This document shows positions 18,521-28,048 of a DNA stretch of 64,000 bases, piece after piece (within the stretch, counting starts at the first letter, position 1; each line of letters opens with the position of its first letter). The position numbers were made by a program, and so were the translations under genes. The stretch spans positions 1 to 64,000 of the forward strand of contig VGEP01000007.1 in assembly GCA_016869215.1 (NCBI GenBank), written 5' to 3'. The stretch is from Alphaproteobacteria bacterium (GTDB lineage Bacteria > Pseudomonadota > Alphaproteobacteria > Rhizobiales > Xanthobacteraceae). Under the pieces are notes generated by a model that searched no databases, was not told the origin of the DNA, and saw nothing but the letters and a program-made list of their open reading frames with translations.

Positions 18521-19945
18521 ATGGCCCGCCGCTCCAGCCCATCGTTCATCTGCCAGAACTGCGGCGCGACCCACGGCCGCTGGCAGGGCAAGTGCGAGGC
18601 CTGCGGCGAGTGGAACACCATCGCCGAGGAAGGCGCGGGTCTGGCCGCAGCCCCCGCGGGTCCGGGCCGCGCACCGCGCAAGGGCCGGCGCTTCGCGCTC
18701 GAACCGCTTAAAGGAGAGGCGCACGACGCCCCTCGCCTGCCGTCCGGCATCGCCGAACTCGACCGCGTCACCGGCGGCGGCTTCGTGCGCGGCTCGGTTC
18801 TGCTGCTCGGCGGCGATCCCGGCATCGGCAAGTCGACGCTGCTGATCCAGGCCGCCGCCGCGCTCGCGGGCGCGGGCTACCGCGCAGTTTACATTTCGGG
18901 CGAAGAGGCCGTGGCGCAGGTGCGGCTGCGCGCCGAGCGGCTCGGGTTGGCCGATGCGCCGGTCGAGATTGCCGCCGAGACTTCGGTCGAGGACATCGTT
19001 GCAACGCTGTCCGAAGGCGCGACGCCGCGACTCGTGATCGTCGACTCGATCCAGACCATGTGGACCGACATGGTCGACTCCGCGCCCGGCACCGTGACGC
19101 AGGTGCGCGGCTCGGCGCAGATGCTCATTCGCTTTGCCAAGCGCAGTGGCGCGGCCGTGATCCTCGTCGGCCACGTCACCAAGGACGGCCAGATCGCCGG
19201 CCCCCGCGTGGTCGAGCACATGGTCGACGCGGTGCTGTCGTTCGAGGGCGAAGGCAGCCACCAGTTCCGCATCCTGCGCGCGGCGAAGAACCGCTTCGGC
19301 CCGACCGACGAGATCGGCGTGTTCGAGATGACCGGGTTAGGGCTTCGCGAAGTCGCAAACCCGTCCGAGCTGTTCCTCTCCGAGCGCAACCTCGGCGCGC
19401 CGGGCACCGCGGTGTTCGCCGGCATCGAGGGCACGCGGCCGCTCTTGGTGGAAATCCAGGCGCTGGTGGTTCCGACCTCGCTCGGCACGCCGCGCCGCGC
19501 GGCCGTCGGCTGGGATTCGAGCCGGCTTGCGACCGTGCTCGCGGTGCTGGAGGCGCATTGCGGGGTCAAGCTCGGCGGCCACGACATTTATCTCAACGTC
19601 GCGGGCGGGCTTCGGATCGTGGAACCCGCCGCCGACCTTGCGGCCGCGGCTGCCCTCGTTTCGTCCATGACAGGCGCACCGCTCCCCGCCGATGCGGTCT
19701 ATTTCGGCGAGGTGTCGCTGTCCGGCGCGGTGCGCCCGGTGGCGCAGGCCGCGGCTCGCCTGAAGGAGGCCCAGAAGCTCGGTTTTGCCCGCGCGATCCT
19801 GCCGGACACCGCCCGCGCCGAGGCCGCCAACCTGGGCCTTTCCTCGACCGCCATCGGGATGCTGGTGGACCTGGTCTCTGACATTGCGGCGGGCGCCGAA
19901 AAACCGCGCAAAATGGGGCCGCGCGCGGTCCGACAAGACGGGTGA
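18521..19945 (+). CDS. radA: DNA repair protein RadA
   Basis: FICQNCGATHGRWQGKCEACGEWNTI zinc motif, LLLGGDPGIGKSTLLIQ, KNRFGPTDEIGVFEM. Confidence 0.97.
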   Translation: MARRSSPSFICQNCGATHGRWQGKCEACGEWNTIAEEGAGLAAAPAGPGRAPRKGRRFALEPLKGEAHDAPRLPSGIAELDRVTGGGFVRGSVLLLGGDPGIGKSTLLIQAAAALAGAGYRAVYISGEEAVAQVRLRAERLGLADAPVEIAAETSVEDIVATLSEGATPRLVIVDSIQTMWTDMVDSAPGTVTQVRGSAQMLIRFAKRSGAAVILVGHVTKDGQIAGPRVVEHMVDAVLSFEGEGSHQFRILRAAKNRFGPTDEIGVFEMTGLGLREVANPSELFLSERNLGAPGTAVFAGIEGTRPLLVEIQALVVPTSLGTPRRAAVGWDSSRLATVLAVLEAHCGVKLGGHDIYLNVAGGLRIVEPAADLAAAAALVSSMTGAPLPADAVYFGEVSLSGAVRPVAQAAARLKEAQKLGFARAILPDTARAEAANLGLSSTAIGMLVDLVSDIAAGAEKPRKMGPRAVRQDG

Positions 19946-20139
19946 CGCGGACGCCTTGGGCCGCTATACACCCCCGCGTATGAAGGGCGCAAAGCCACAC
20001 AATATCGGCACAAAATTAATCCGTTGGGCCGATAGTCGCGCACCCTTGCCGAGCCCGGTCCGGCAGGGGAGTGTGGACGAGCACCAGCCCCGATTCGCCC
20101 GTTCCGCACCCGGCCCGCACCGCAGCGCTTGAGCGTTCC

Positions 20140-20793
20140 ATGCCCGTCACATGGCTCGACCTGATCCTGCTCGGCGTGATGCTGATCTCGGGCCTGCTCG
20201 CCATGATCCGCGGCTTCATGCGCGAGATCCTGTCGATCGCCGCCTGGGCCTGCGCCGCGGTCGCGACCGTCCTGCTCTACGGCCGCCTGATCCCGATCGC
20301 CAAGGCCAACATTTCCAGCGACATCGTCGCGACCGGCCTCGTGGTCGGCGGCGTGTTCCTGGTGACGCTGCTGATCGTCTCGGTCGTCACGGTGCGCATT
20401 TCCGACATGATCCTGGACTCGCGGATCGGTGCGCTCGACCGCACATTGGGCTTCCTGTTCGGGCTCGGCCGCGGCCTGATCATCGTGGTGGTGGCGTTCC
20501 TGTTCTTCGCCTGGCTGGTGCCGGAGCCCAAGCAGCCGGAGGGCGTGCGGCTGGCCAAGTCGCGGGTGGTGCTGGAGAACACCGGCGAATGGCTGCAGGC
20601 CCTGTTGCCGCAGGACATGGACAATTATCTGTCGGGTATTCTGAAGCGCCGGAAGGGCGGCGATGACCAGGCCCCGCCGCCGGGCCAGCGCTCCAGCTTG
20701 CCCGACCCGGCGACCACGGCGACGGTCCGGGCCGGCTATCCGGCGGCGGACCGCACCGATATGCGGCAGCTGATCGACGCGACGAGGCGATAG
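20140..20793 (+). CDS. cvpA: CvpA family membrane protein
   Basis: MPVTWLDLILLGVMLISGLLAMIRGFMREILSIAAWACAAV; immediately upstream of purF. Confidence 0.9.
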   Translation: MPVTWLDLILLGVMLISGLLAMIRGFMREILSIAAWACAAVATVLLYGRLIPIAKANISSDIVATGLVVGGVFLVTLLIVSVVTVRISDMILDSRIGALDRTLGFLFGLGRGLIIVVVAFLFFAWLVPEPKQPEGVRLAKSRVVLENTGEWLQALLPQDMDNYLSGILKRRKGGDDQAPPPGQRSSLPDPATTATVRAGYPAADRTDMRQLIDATRR

Positions 20794-20803
20794 GGCAACG
20801 CGA

Positions 20804-22342
20804 ATGGGCGGCACGATGCACCAGGGCGAACTCGACCTCAGCCGAAGTCGGATGTTTCCGACTTCGGCCAACTTCGAAAATTCGAACTCGGGTATACCCG
20901 AGTTCGATGCCGACCGGCTGCGCGAGGAGTGCGGCGTGTTCGGCATCTTCGGCCATCCCGACGCCGCCGCGATCACCGCGCTCGGCCTGCACGCGCTCCA
21001 GCACCGCGGCCAGGAGGCCGCCGGCATCGTCTCCTTCGACGGCAAGCGTTTTCACTCCGAGCGCCGCATGGGCCTGGTCGGCGACAACTTCTCCCGTAGA
21101 GAGGTCATCGACCGCCTGCCCGGCACCACCGCCGTCGGCCACGTGCGCTATTCCACCACCGGCGAAACCGTGCTGCGCAACGTGCAGCCGCTGTTCGCCG
21201 AACTGGAAGGCGGCGGCTTCGCCGTCGGCCACAACGGCAATCTCACCAACGGCCTTGCGCTGCGCCGCGCGCTGGTCGCCGAAGGCGCGATGATGCAGTC
21301 GACCACCGACACCGAAGTGATCCTGCATCTGGTCGCCCGCGCCAAGCGCAACCGCTTCGTCGACCGCTTCATCGAGGGCCTGCGCCAGCTCGAAGGCGCC
21401 TACTCGTTCGTGGGCATGACCAACAAAAAGCTGCTCGGCGCGCGCGACCCGCTCGGCATCCGCCCGCTGGTGCTGGGCACGCTCGACGGCTGCCCGATCC
21501 TGGCGTCGGAGACCTGCGCGCTCGACATCATCGGCGCGAAATACGTGCGCGACGTCGAGAACGGCGAGGTGTTGGTGTTCGACGAGGACGGCGCGCATTC
21601 GCACAAACCGTTCCCGCCGATGGCGCCGCGGCCGTGCATCTTCGAATACATCTATTTCTCGCGGCCCGATTCCATCGTCGGCGGCCGGCCGGTGTACGAC
21701 ATCCGAAAGCGCATGGGCGCGCAGCTCGCCGCCGAAGCCCCCGCCTCGGCCGACGTGGTCGTGCCGGTGCCGGATTCAGGCGTCCCCGCCGCGATCGGCT
21801 TCGCGCAGGCGGCCTCCATCCCCTACGAGCTCGGCATCATCCGCAATCACTACGTCGGCCGCACCTTCATCGAGCCGACGCAGCAGATCAGGCAGCTCGG
21901 CGTGCGGCTGAAGCACAACGCCAACCGCGCCGTGGTCGCGGGCAAGCGCATCGTGCTGGTGGACGATTCCATCGTGCGCGGCACGACCTCGACCAAGATC
22001 GTCAAGATGATGCGCGACGCCGGCGCGACCGAGGTGCACTTCCGCATCTCGTCGCCGCCGATCACGCACCCGGACTATTACGGCATCGACACGCCCGAGC
22101 GCGACAAGCTCTTGGCGGCCACGCACGACCTCGAAGCCATGCGGCAGTTCATCGGCGCGGATTCGCTGGCGTTTCTGTCGGTCGACGGCATCTACAAGGC
22201 GATGGGCTTCGACGGCCGCGACGCGCTGCGGCCGCAGTTCACCGATCATTGCTTTACGGGCGAGTATCCGACGCCGCTGACGGATCAGACCGGGGCGCAG
22301 GCGACGCCAAGGCAGTTGTCGCTGTTGGCCGAGGCTGGCTAA
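20804..22342 (+). CDS. purF: Amidophosphoribosyltransferase
   Basis: EECGVFGIFGHPDAAAITALGLHALQHRGQEAAGI, RIVLVDDSIVRGTTSTKIVKMMRDAGA. Confidence 0.97.
   Translation: MGGTMHQGELDLSRSRMFPTSANFENSNSGIPEFDADRLREECGVFGIFGHPDAAAITALGLHALQHRGQEAAGIVSFDGKRFHSERRMGLVGDNFSRREVIDRLPGTTAVGHVRYSTTGETVLRNVQPLFAELEGGGFAVGHNGNLTNGLALRRALVAEGAMMQSTTDTEVILHLVARAKRNRFVDRFIEGLRQLEGAYSFVGMTNKKLLGARDPLGIRPLVLGTLDGCPILASETCALDIIGAKYVRDVENGEVLVFDEDGAHSHKPFPPMAPRPCIFEYIYFSRPDSIVGGRPVYDIRKRMGAQLAAEAPASADVVVPVPDSGVPAAIGFAQAASIPYELGIIRNHYVGRTFIEPTQQIRQLGVRLKHNANRAVVAGKRIVLVDDSIVRGTTSTKIVKMMRDAGATEVHFRISSPPITHPDYYGIDTPERDKLLAATHDLEAMRQFIGADSLAFLSVDGIYKAMGFDGRDALRPQFTDHCFTGEYPTPLTDQTGAQATPRQLSLLAEAG
20841..20907. repeat. 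Cluster of palindromes inside the 5' coding region of purF
   Basis: GCCGAAGTCGGA-TGTT-TCCGACTTCGGC (20841-20868) and the perfect 26-bp palindrome TCGAACTCGGGTATACCCGAGTTCGA (20882-20907), separated by TTCGAAAATTCGAA-type sequence. Confidence 0.9.
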
Positions 22343-22555
22343 AGCAGCCCCACAACCGGTTCGGACGTACGCGCCGGCGACGGGACAGACGCTTGTGCCG
22401 ATCGCTCGGCCGCGGTTGGAAACCGGCAAAATCCCTGCAATCGCCGCACCCGTCATGGCCGGTTGGCAGCCGGCGTGTACCCTGGCACAACGCGGGCCGC
22501 GGCCGATGGTTCGCGCCGCCGATATTGTGCCAGAGCGCGCCATGAGACCCCCCGC

Positions 22556-23296
22556 ATGACCAAACCGCTTTCCAACCGCATCGCGCTGCTCACCGGCGGC
22601 TCGCGCGGCATCGGCTTTTCCACCGCGGTGGCGCTCGCCCGCGCCGGCGCGCATGTGGTCGCGACCGCGCGCACGCCGGGCGGCCTGGAGGAGCTCGACG
22701 ACGCGATCAAGGCGGTCGGCGGCACGGCGACCTTGGTGCCGCTGGAGCTGCGCGACTATGAGGGCATCGCCCGGCTCGCCAAGGCGCTCGACGAGCGCTA
22801 TGGGCGGCTCGACATTCTGGTCGGCAACGCGGCGCTCGGCGGCTCGAACTCGCCACTCGACCATTTCGAGCCCAAGGAGTGGGAGGAAGTCTATGCGGTC
22901 AACGTCACCGCGCAGTGGCAGTTCATCCGCCACATGCACCCGCTGCTGCTGCGCTCGGATGCCGCCCGCGCGGTATTCCTGACCTCGGGTGGGGCGTCGA
23001 ACCCGCGGCCCTACCGCGGGCTCTACGGCTCGACCAAGGCGGCGCTGGAGGCGATCGTGCGCACTTATGCCGCCGAATGCGCGTCCACCAACATCCGCGC
23101 CAACCTGTTCAACCCCGGCCCCACCCGCACCCGCATGCGCGCCGGCGTGATGCCGGGCGAGGACCCGATGACGCTGCCGCATCCCGACGAGGTCGCGGCG
23201 ACCATCGTGCCGCTGTGCGCGCCGGAGTGCACGGATACGGGGCGGATTTACGATTTCCGGTTCAGGAAGTTTCTGACGTTCAGGCCACCGGAGTGA
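22556..23296 (+). CDS. SDR family NAD(P)-dependent oxidoreductase
   Basis: MTKPLSNRIALLTGGSRGIGFSTAVALARAG, GLYGSTKAALEAIV. Confidence 0.92.
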   Translation: MTKPLSNRIALLTGGSRGIGFSTAVALARAGAHVVATARTPGGLEELDDAIKAVGGTATLVPLELRDYEGIARLAKALDERYGRLDILVGNAALGGSNSPLDHFEPKEWEEVYAVNVTAQWQFIRHMHPLLLRSDAARAVFLTSGGASNPRPYRGLYGSTKAALEAIVRTYAAECASTNIRANLFNPGPTRTRMRAGVMPGEDPMTLPHPDEVAATIVPLCAPECTDTGRIYDFRFRKFLTFRPPE

Positions 23297-23306
23297 TGCG
23301 CGGCGA

Positions 23307-23798
23307 TCAGCCCCGCACGCCGAGCGGTGCGTCGGCGCAGCGGCCGCCCTTGTCGTAGATGCAGTCCTTCGCGGGCGTCATTTCGGGCGTCACATAAACC
23401 GGACGCGGATCGGTGTTGATCCAGCGCCGCCGCACCGGGCGGTACTCGTGCACGACGAAGTTCACCACCGTCGGCGCACGCGGGCGCACGGTGCGGATTT
23501 CCCTCTCGATAATCGTGTGCTTGTGCCGGATCGTGCCGACGTGGCGAATGGTATTCTTGTGGATGACGAGGTGGTTCTTGGTCGCGCCGCGGCTCTTCAC
23601 CGGCACCACGGTCTGCGTCTCGATGACGCGCGAGTGATCGATGGTGCGCGTGTTCTTTTTCACTTCCTGGCTGTCGTAGTGCGGGCGCGGCGCGGGACAG
23701 TCCTTGCAGGCGCGGTCGTATTGCGCGGACGCGGGCGCGCACAGCGCGGCCAGAACGAGCGTGGCAAACGCAATAAGGGTCGGGCGCTTTGTCATGGC
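23307..23798 (-). CDS. Secreted His/Arg-rich hypothetical protein
   Basis: Signal peptide MTKRPTLIAFATLVLAALCAPASAQ; HLVIHKNTIRHVGTIRHKHTIIEREIRTVRPR. Confidence 0.65.
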   Translation of the reverse strand, partial: AMTKRPTLIAFATLVLAALCAPASAQYDRACKDCPAPRPHYDSQEVKKNTRTIDHSRVIETQTVVPVKSRGATKNHLVIHKNTIRHVGTIRHKHTIIEREIRTVRPRAPTVVNFVVHEYRPVRRRWINTDPRPVYVTPEMTPAKDCIYDKGGRCADAPLGVRG

Positions 23799-23883
23799 GC
23801 GGAGATTACCGCGCCGCCGCACCGGCGTGCGGAAATGCAGGAGCGACGGTTAATCGCGGCGCGCGTTTACGTTACCGCGCCGG

Positions 23884-25245
23884 CTATTTGCGCTTCTTCT
23901 TCCGCCCGGCGAAGGGATTGGCCTTTTCGCGCAAGGTCAGCCGCACCGGCGTGCCCAACATTTCAAACGCCTCGCGGATCGCGTTTACCAGATACCGCTT
24001 GTAATCGTCCGGCACCGCCGAGGCGCGGGTGCAGAACAGGATGAAGGTCGGCGGCCGGGCCTTGGGCTGCGTCATGTAGTCGAGCCGGATGCGGCGGCCA
24101 GACACCGCGGGCGGCGGATGCGACTGCGTCACGTCGGCGAGGAAGCGGTTGAGCGTCGCCGTCGGCACCCGCCGGTTCCAGATGTCATGGATGTCGCAGA
24201 CCGCCTGCATCAGCCGGTCGAGGCCCTCGCCGGTCGCGCCCGACACGCCGACCAGCGGCGCGCCCTTGACCTGCGGCAGGTAGCGGTCGGCATCCTCGCG
24301 GAATTTCGCCAGCGTCGCATTGGAAGGCCGCAAGTCCCACTTGCTGACGGCGAGCACCAGCGCCCGGCCCTCGCGCTCGACCAGGGCAGCGATGCGCAGG
24401 TCCTGTTCCTCGAACGGCCGCTCGATATCGATCAAGAGCACCACCACCTCGGCGAACTTGATGGCGTCGATGGCGTCGGCGACCGCGAGCTTCTCCAGCT
24501 TCTCCTGGATGCGCGGCGGGCGGCGCAGGCCCGCGGTATCGTAGATACGGAAGTCGCGGCCATGCGAGCGCAGGTCCACGGCGATGGAATCGCGCGTGAT
24601 CCCGGCCTCAGGCCCGGTGAGCAAACGGTCCTCGCCGACCAGCCGGTTGATCAGCGTCGACTTGCCGGCGTTCGGCCGCCCGACCACCGCCACGCGAATG
24701 GGCTTCGGCGCGGCCTCGTCCGCGTTCGCCCCGGCGGGGCTTTCGGTCTCCTCCGGCAGCGCCGCGCGCAGCGCATCGAACAGGTCGGACAGCCCCTCGC
24801 CATGCTCGGCCGAAACCGCGACCGGCTCGCCCAAGCCCAGCGCATAGGCCTCGATCAGCCCCGCCTGCGCGGCTTTGCCTTCGGCCTTGTTGCCGACGAG
24901 GATCGTGGGCTTGCCGGAGCGCCGCACCAGATCGGCAAACGCGCTGTCGTCCGGCACCGGACCCTGCCGCGCATCGATCATGAACAGCACCGCGTCCGCC
25001 TCCGCGACTGCGGCCTTGGTCTGCGACAGCATCCGCCCGGCGAGGCTTTCGGCGTCCGCATCCTCCAGCCCCGCGGTATCGATAACGTCGAACTCGAGAT
25101 CGCCGAGCCGCGCGCGGCCGCGCCGGCGGTCGCGCGTGACGCCCGGCCGGTCGTCGACCAGCGCGACGCGCCGGCCGACCAGCCGGTTGAACAGCGTCGA
25201 CTTGCCGACGTTCGGCCGCCCGACGATTGCGACGGTGAAGCTCAT
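23884..25245 (-). CDS. der: Ribosome biogenesis GTPase Der
   Basis: Two GTPase domains: [18 protein letters not shown] and [19 protein letters not shown]-terminal KH-like region. Confidence 0.97.
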   Translation of the reverse strand: MSFTVAIVGRPNVGKSTLFNRLVGRRVALVDDRPGVTRDRRRGRARLGDLEFDVIDTAGLEDADAESLAGRMLSQTKAAVAEADAVLFMIDARQGPVPDDSAFADLVRRSGKPTILVGNKAEGKAAQAGLIEAYALGLGEPVAVSAEHGEGLSDLFDALRAALPEETESPAGANADEAAPKPIRVAVVGRPNAGKSTLINRLVGEDRLLTGPEAGITRDSIAVDLRSHGRDFRIYDTAGLRRPPRIQEKLEKLAVADAIDAIKFAEVVVLLIDIERPFEEQDLRIAALVEREGRALVLAVSKWDLRPSNATLAKFREDADRYLPQVKGAPLVGVSGATGEGLDRLMQAVCDIHDIWNRRVPTATLNRFLADVTQSHPPPAVSGRRIRLDYMTQPKARPPTFILFCTRASAVPDDYKRYLVNAIREAFEMLGTPVRLTLREKANPFAGRKKKRK

Positions 25246-25332
25246 GGAGGGTCCGCGCGAAGTTGTTGGCGCCAATGCTCTCGGCGCTCCGGCTTGGGCG
25301 AGCTCGGAGCACAAGTCAATCGCGGGCGGCGG

Positions 25333-25755
25333 TCAGCGAGAGAATGTGCCCGGAGGTGGCGGGTCCGGGAAGGGCGACTGCGCGCCGCCCTGCTGCTGCG
25401 GCGACGGCGCGGGCCATGGTGCCTGGCTCACCGGACGCTGCTGCTGCGGTTGCGCGATGGGCGGACGCTGGGCGGTCTGTCGCGGCGGAGCTTCGCGCTT
25501 TGGCGCCGCGGTCCGGCGCGGCGGCGGCGGTTCGGGTTCGGCCTGTGGCTCGGGCGGCGGCTGATAGCCCTGCACCAGTTCCGGCGGCACGCCCTGCGGC
25601 ACGCCCGGCACGCCGCCAGGGAACACGGCTTTGCGATCGCCCGGCAGCGGCTTCTTCTGATTGAACAAATCGGTCGGGTCGAAGCTTCCGCAGCCCGACA
25701 GGACGAACCCCGCCGCGAGCACGATTGCCGTCGTCAGTCGAATTTGGCCGCGCAT
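25333..25755 (-). CDS. Proline-rich small lipoprotein in the yfgM-der interval
   Basis: AAGFVLSGCGSFDPTDLFNQKKPLPGDRKAVFPGGVPGVPQGVPPELVQGYQPPPEPQ; lipobox LSGC. Confidence 0.7.
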   Translation of the reverse strand: MRGQIRLTTAIVLAAGFVLSGCGSFDPTDLFNQKKPLPGDRKAVFPGGVPGVPQGVPPELVQGYQPPPEPQAEPEPPPPRRTAAPKREAPPRQTAQRPPIAQPQQQRPVSQAPWPAPSPQQQGGAQSPFPDPPPPGTFSR

Positions 25756-25764
25756 CGGCGATCC

Positions 25765-26418
25765 TCAGCTCTTGGCTTCGGCGGACGACAGCGCCATCAG
25801 GATTTCGATCTGGCCGCGCGTGCCGTCCGGCGTGTCGCGATCGGAGAGGATCATGTCCGACCAGCGCTTGACGGCCGCCGTATCCTTCGCGCGCCAGGCC
25901 GCCATCGCAATGGCCGCGCGCGCGCTGTGGCGGAACGTCTTGTCCTGCGCCGTCTGCGGCTCGAGCCGCTGCCTGATTTCGTCAAACGGCGCAGTGTCGA
26001 CCAGCAGTATTCCGGCCCGCACCGACGCGAGTTCCCGCAGGACGGCCGGCACGGAGCTATCCGCCGCCAGCGCGTCATAGATGGCGACGGCGCTCTTGGC
26101 GTCGCGGCGGCCGAGTTCGGCGGCTTCGCGCAAGCGGGCCAGCATGCGGTAGTTCGACGGAGCATCGGCCGAGAGTTTGGCGAAGGCGGCTGCTGCCTCC
26201 TCGTGCTTGCCCTGGGTGACGAATGCGGCGGCGGCCTCGTAGGCGACGCCGGCCTCGGCGGCCTGCTTGGTCTGGTGCCAGTCGTAGGCACGCCAGCCGC
26301 CGACCGCGGCGACCAGCACCACGCAAGCCGCAACGACGAGCATGCCGTACTTTTCCCAGAGCTTTTGCAGTCGCTCTCGGCGTACTTCCTCGTCGACTTC
26401 CTGGAAAATATCGGACAC
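25765..26418 (-). CDS. YfgM-like tetratricopeptide repeat-like membrane protein
   Basis: MSDIFQEVDEEVRRERLQKLWEKYGMLVVAACVVLVAAVGGWRAYDWHQTKQAAEAG. Confidence 0.85.
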   Translation of the reverse strand: MSDIFQEVDEEVRRERLQKLWEKYGMLVVAACVVLVAAVGGWRAYDWHQTKQAAEAGVAYEAAAAFVTQGKHEEAAAAFAKLSADAPSNYRMLARLREAAELGRRDAKSAVAIYDALAADSSVPAVLRELASVRAGILLVDTAPFDEIRQRLEPQTAQDKTFRHSARAAIAMAAWRAKDTAAVKRWSDMILSDRDTPDGTRGQIEILMALSSAEAKS

Positions 26419-26568
26419 GAAGCGTTCCCCTCAGACCTTCCGGCGGCTGCCCCTCGCGCCGCTAAGGTCATGCTCCTACGGCTAAAATACCGATGTGGCG
26501 GCGGCAAGGCAAAAGCCGCCTCCGCCCGCGGCCGGACAGCGTTAACAGGGCGCGGCCGGGCCCGCCAA

Positions 26569-27390
26569 CTACTTCTTCTTCATGCCGTAAACGTGCTCGG
26601 GACCGGGGAACGCGCGGGACCGCACGTCGCGCGCATAGCCCGCCACCGCGGCCTCGATGCCGGGGCCTATATCGCCGTAGCGCCGGACGAAGCGCGGCAC
26701 CCGCGGCGACAGGCCCAGCATGTCCTCAAGCACCAGAATCTGGCCGTCGCACGCCGCGCTTGCGCCGATGCCGATGGTGGGAACCGGAACCCGTTCGGTG
26801 ATGCGGCGGGCAAGAGGCTCGGCCACCGCTTCGATCACGATCGAAAACGCGCCCGCATCGGAGACCGCCTTGGCGTCGTCCTCGATCGGGGCCCAGTCCT
26901 TCTCCTCGCGGCCCTGCGCGCGGAACGAGCCGATGGTGTTGATCGCCTGCGGCGTCAGCCCGATGTGGCCCATCACCGGCACGCCGCGCTCGGTGAGGAA
27001 CGCCACCGTGTCGGCGAGCCTGCGCCCGCCCTCCATCTTGATTGCGCCGCAGCCGGTTTCCTTCAATACGCGCGCCGCGTTCGTGAACGCCTGCTCCTTT
27101 GACGCTTCGTATGAACCGAACGGCATGTCGACGACCACCAGCGCGCGCTTCGAGCCGCGCATCACGGCATGGCCCTGCAGGATCATCATGTCGAGCGTCA
27201 CGGGCACGGTGGTCTCGAGCCCGTGCATCACCATGCCGAGCGAGTCGCCGACCAGGATCGCGTCACAGTGCTTGTCGACCAGCCGCGCCGTGTGCGCGTG
27301 ATAGGCGGTCAGCGACACGATCGGATCGCCGCCCTTGCGGGCGCGGATGTCCGGCGCGGTGATGCGCTTGATTTCGTCTTGAACCGACAT
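26569..27390 (-). CDS. panB: 3-methyl-2-oxobutanoate hydroxymethyltransferase
   Basis: [63 protein letters not shown]. Confidence 0.96.
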   Translation of the reverse strand: MSVQDEIKRITAPDIRARKGGDPIVSLTAYHAHTARLVDKHCDAILVGDSLGMVMHGLETTVPVTLDMMILQGHAVMRGSKRALVVVDMPFGSYEASKEQAFTNAARVLKETGCGAIKMEGGRRLADTVAFLTERGVPVMGHIGLTPQAINTIGSFRAQGREEKDWAPIEDDAKAVSDAGAFSIVIEAVAEPLARRITERVPVPTIGIGASAACDGQILVLEDMLGLSPRVPRFVRRYGDIGPGIEAAVAGYARDVRSRAFPGPEHVYGMKKK

Positions 27391-27393
27391 GTC

Positions 27394-27978
27394 TCAACCC
27401 GGCAGCAGATCCACCCCCACAACGTAGGGATGGAAGTAGAGCGCGAGCAAGATATAGGCAACCGTGCCAACGGCAACCGCGATGACGTCGTTCTGCGCGC
27501 CGCCGACCGGAATCGCGGGCGAACCGGGATCGGTCCGCCGCTTGAGCGAGATGCGGTCGAATACGGCCCATGCGAGGATTGCGCCGAACAGGACGATAGA
27601 ACCGAGATCGCCGTTCGCGAGCAGGTGCGCGAGCGCCCAGAGCTTCACGCCGACCATGAACGGATGCTTCAGCGCGGTCTTGATGCGGCCGGGGCTGTAG
27701 GCGGCGGCCATGAACACGATCGCGGGCCACACCAGCAGCACGGACAGATGCCGCAGCCAGACCGGCGGATACCAGACGTCGATCCAGCCGGTCGCACGGT
27801 AGAGGCCGAAGCCATAGCCCGCGACGAGCACGCCGATCAGCGATACGACAGAATAAACGGCCTTATAGGTGCCCAGCCCGAACCGGTCGACATAGACCTG
27901 ACGGCTCTGCCGGAACGCGGTCAGCGTATGCGGCGCGAGAAAAAGCGCCAGGCCGATAACCAGAACCGCAAGACCCAT
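27394..27978 (-). CDS. NnrU family membrane protein
   Basis: GLAVLVIGLALFLAPHTLTAFRQSRQVYVDRFGLGTYKAVYSVVSLIGV; HPFMVGVKLWALAHLLANGDLGSIVLFG. Confidence 0.85.
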   Translation of the reverse strand: MGLAVLVIGLALFLAPHTLTAFRQSRQVYVDRFGLGTYKAVYSVVSLIGVLVAGYGFGLYRATGWIDVWYPPVWLRHLSVLLVWPAIVFMAAAYSPGRIKTALKHPFMVGVKLWALAHLLANGDLGSIVLFGAILAWAVFDRISLKRRTDPGSPAIPVGGAQNDVIAVAVGTVAYILLALYFHPYVVGVDLLPG

Positions 27979-28048
27979 AGCACGCTCCGAGATCGCTTCG
28001 TGGCGCGTCGCCGCTGCGCTGCCTCGCCAGCAAGGCTATCATGTCCCA

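Noticed and set aside
24118-27102. 994-aa plus-strand ORF and other very long ORFs (e.g. 4240-6138 +, 2433-4271 +, 28-29 kb minus, 48428-50143 minus)
   Set aside because: Antisense shadow ORFs from high GC; they overlap well-supported genes (der, yfgM-like, panB, FMO, fabD/fabG, FAD oxidoreductase, molybdenum hydroxylase) and translate to low-complexity Arg/Ala/Gly/His-rich sequence without domains.
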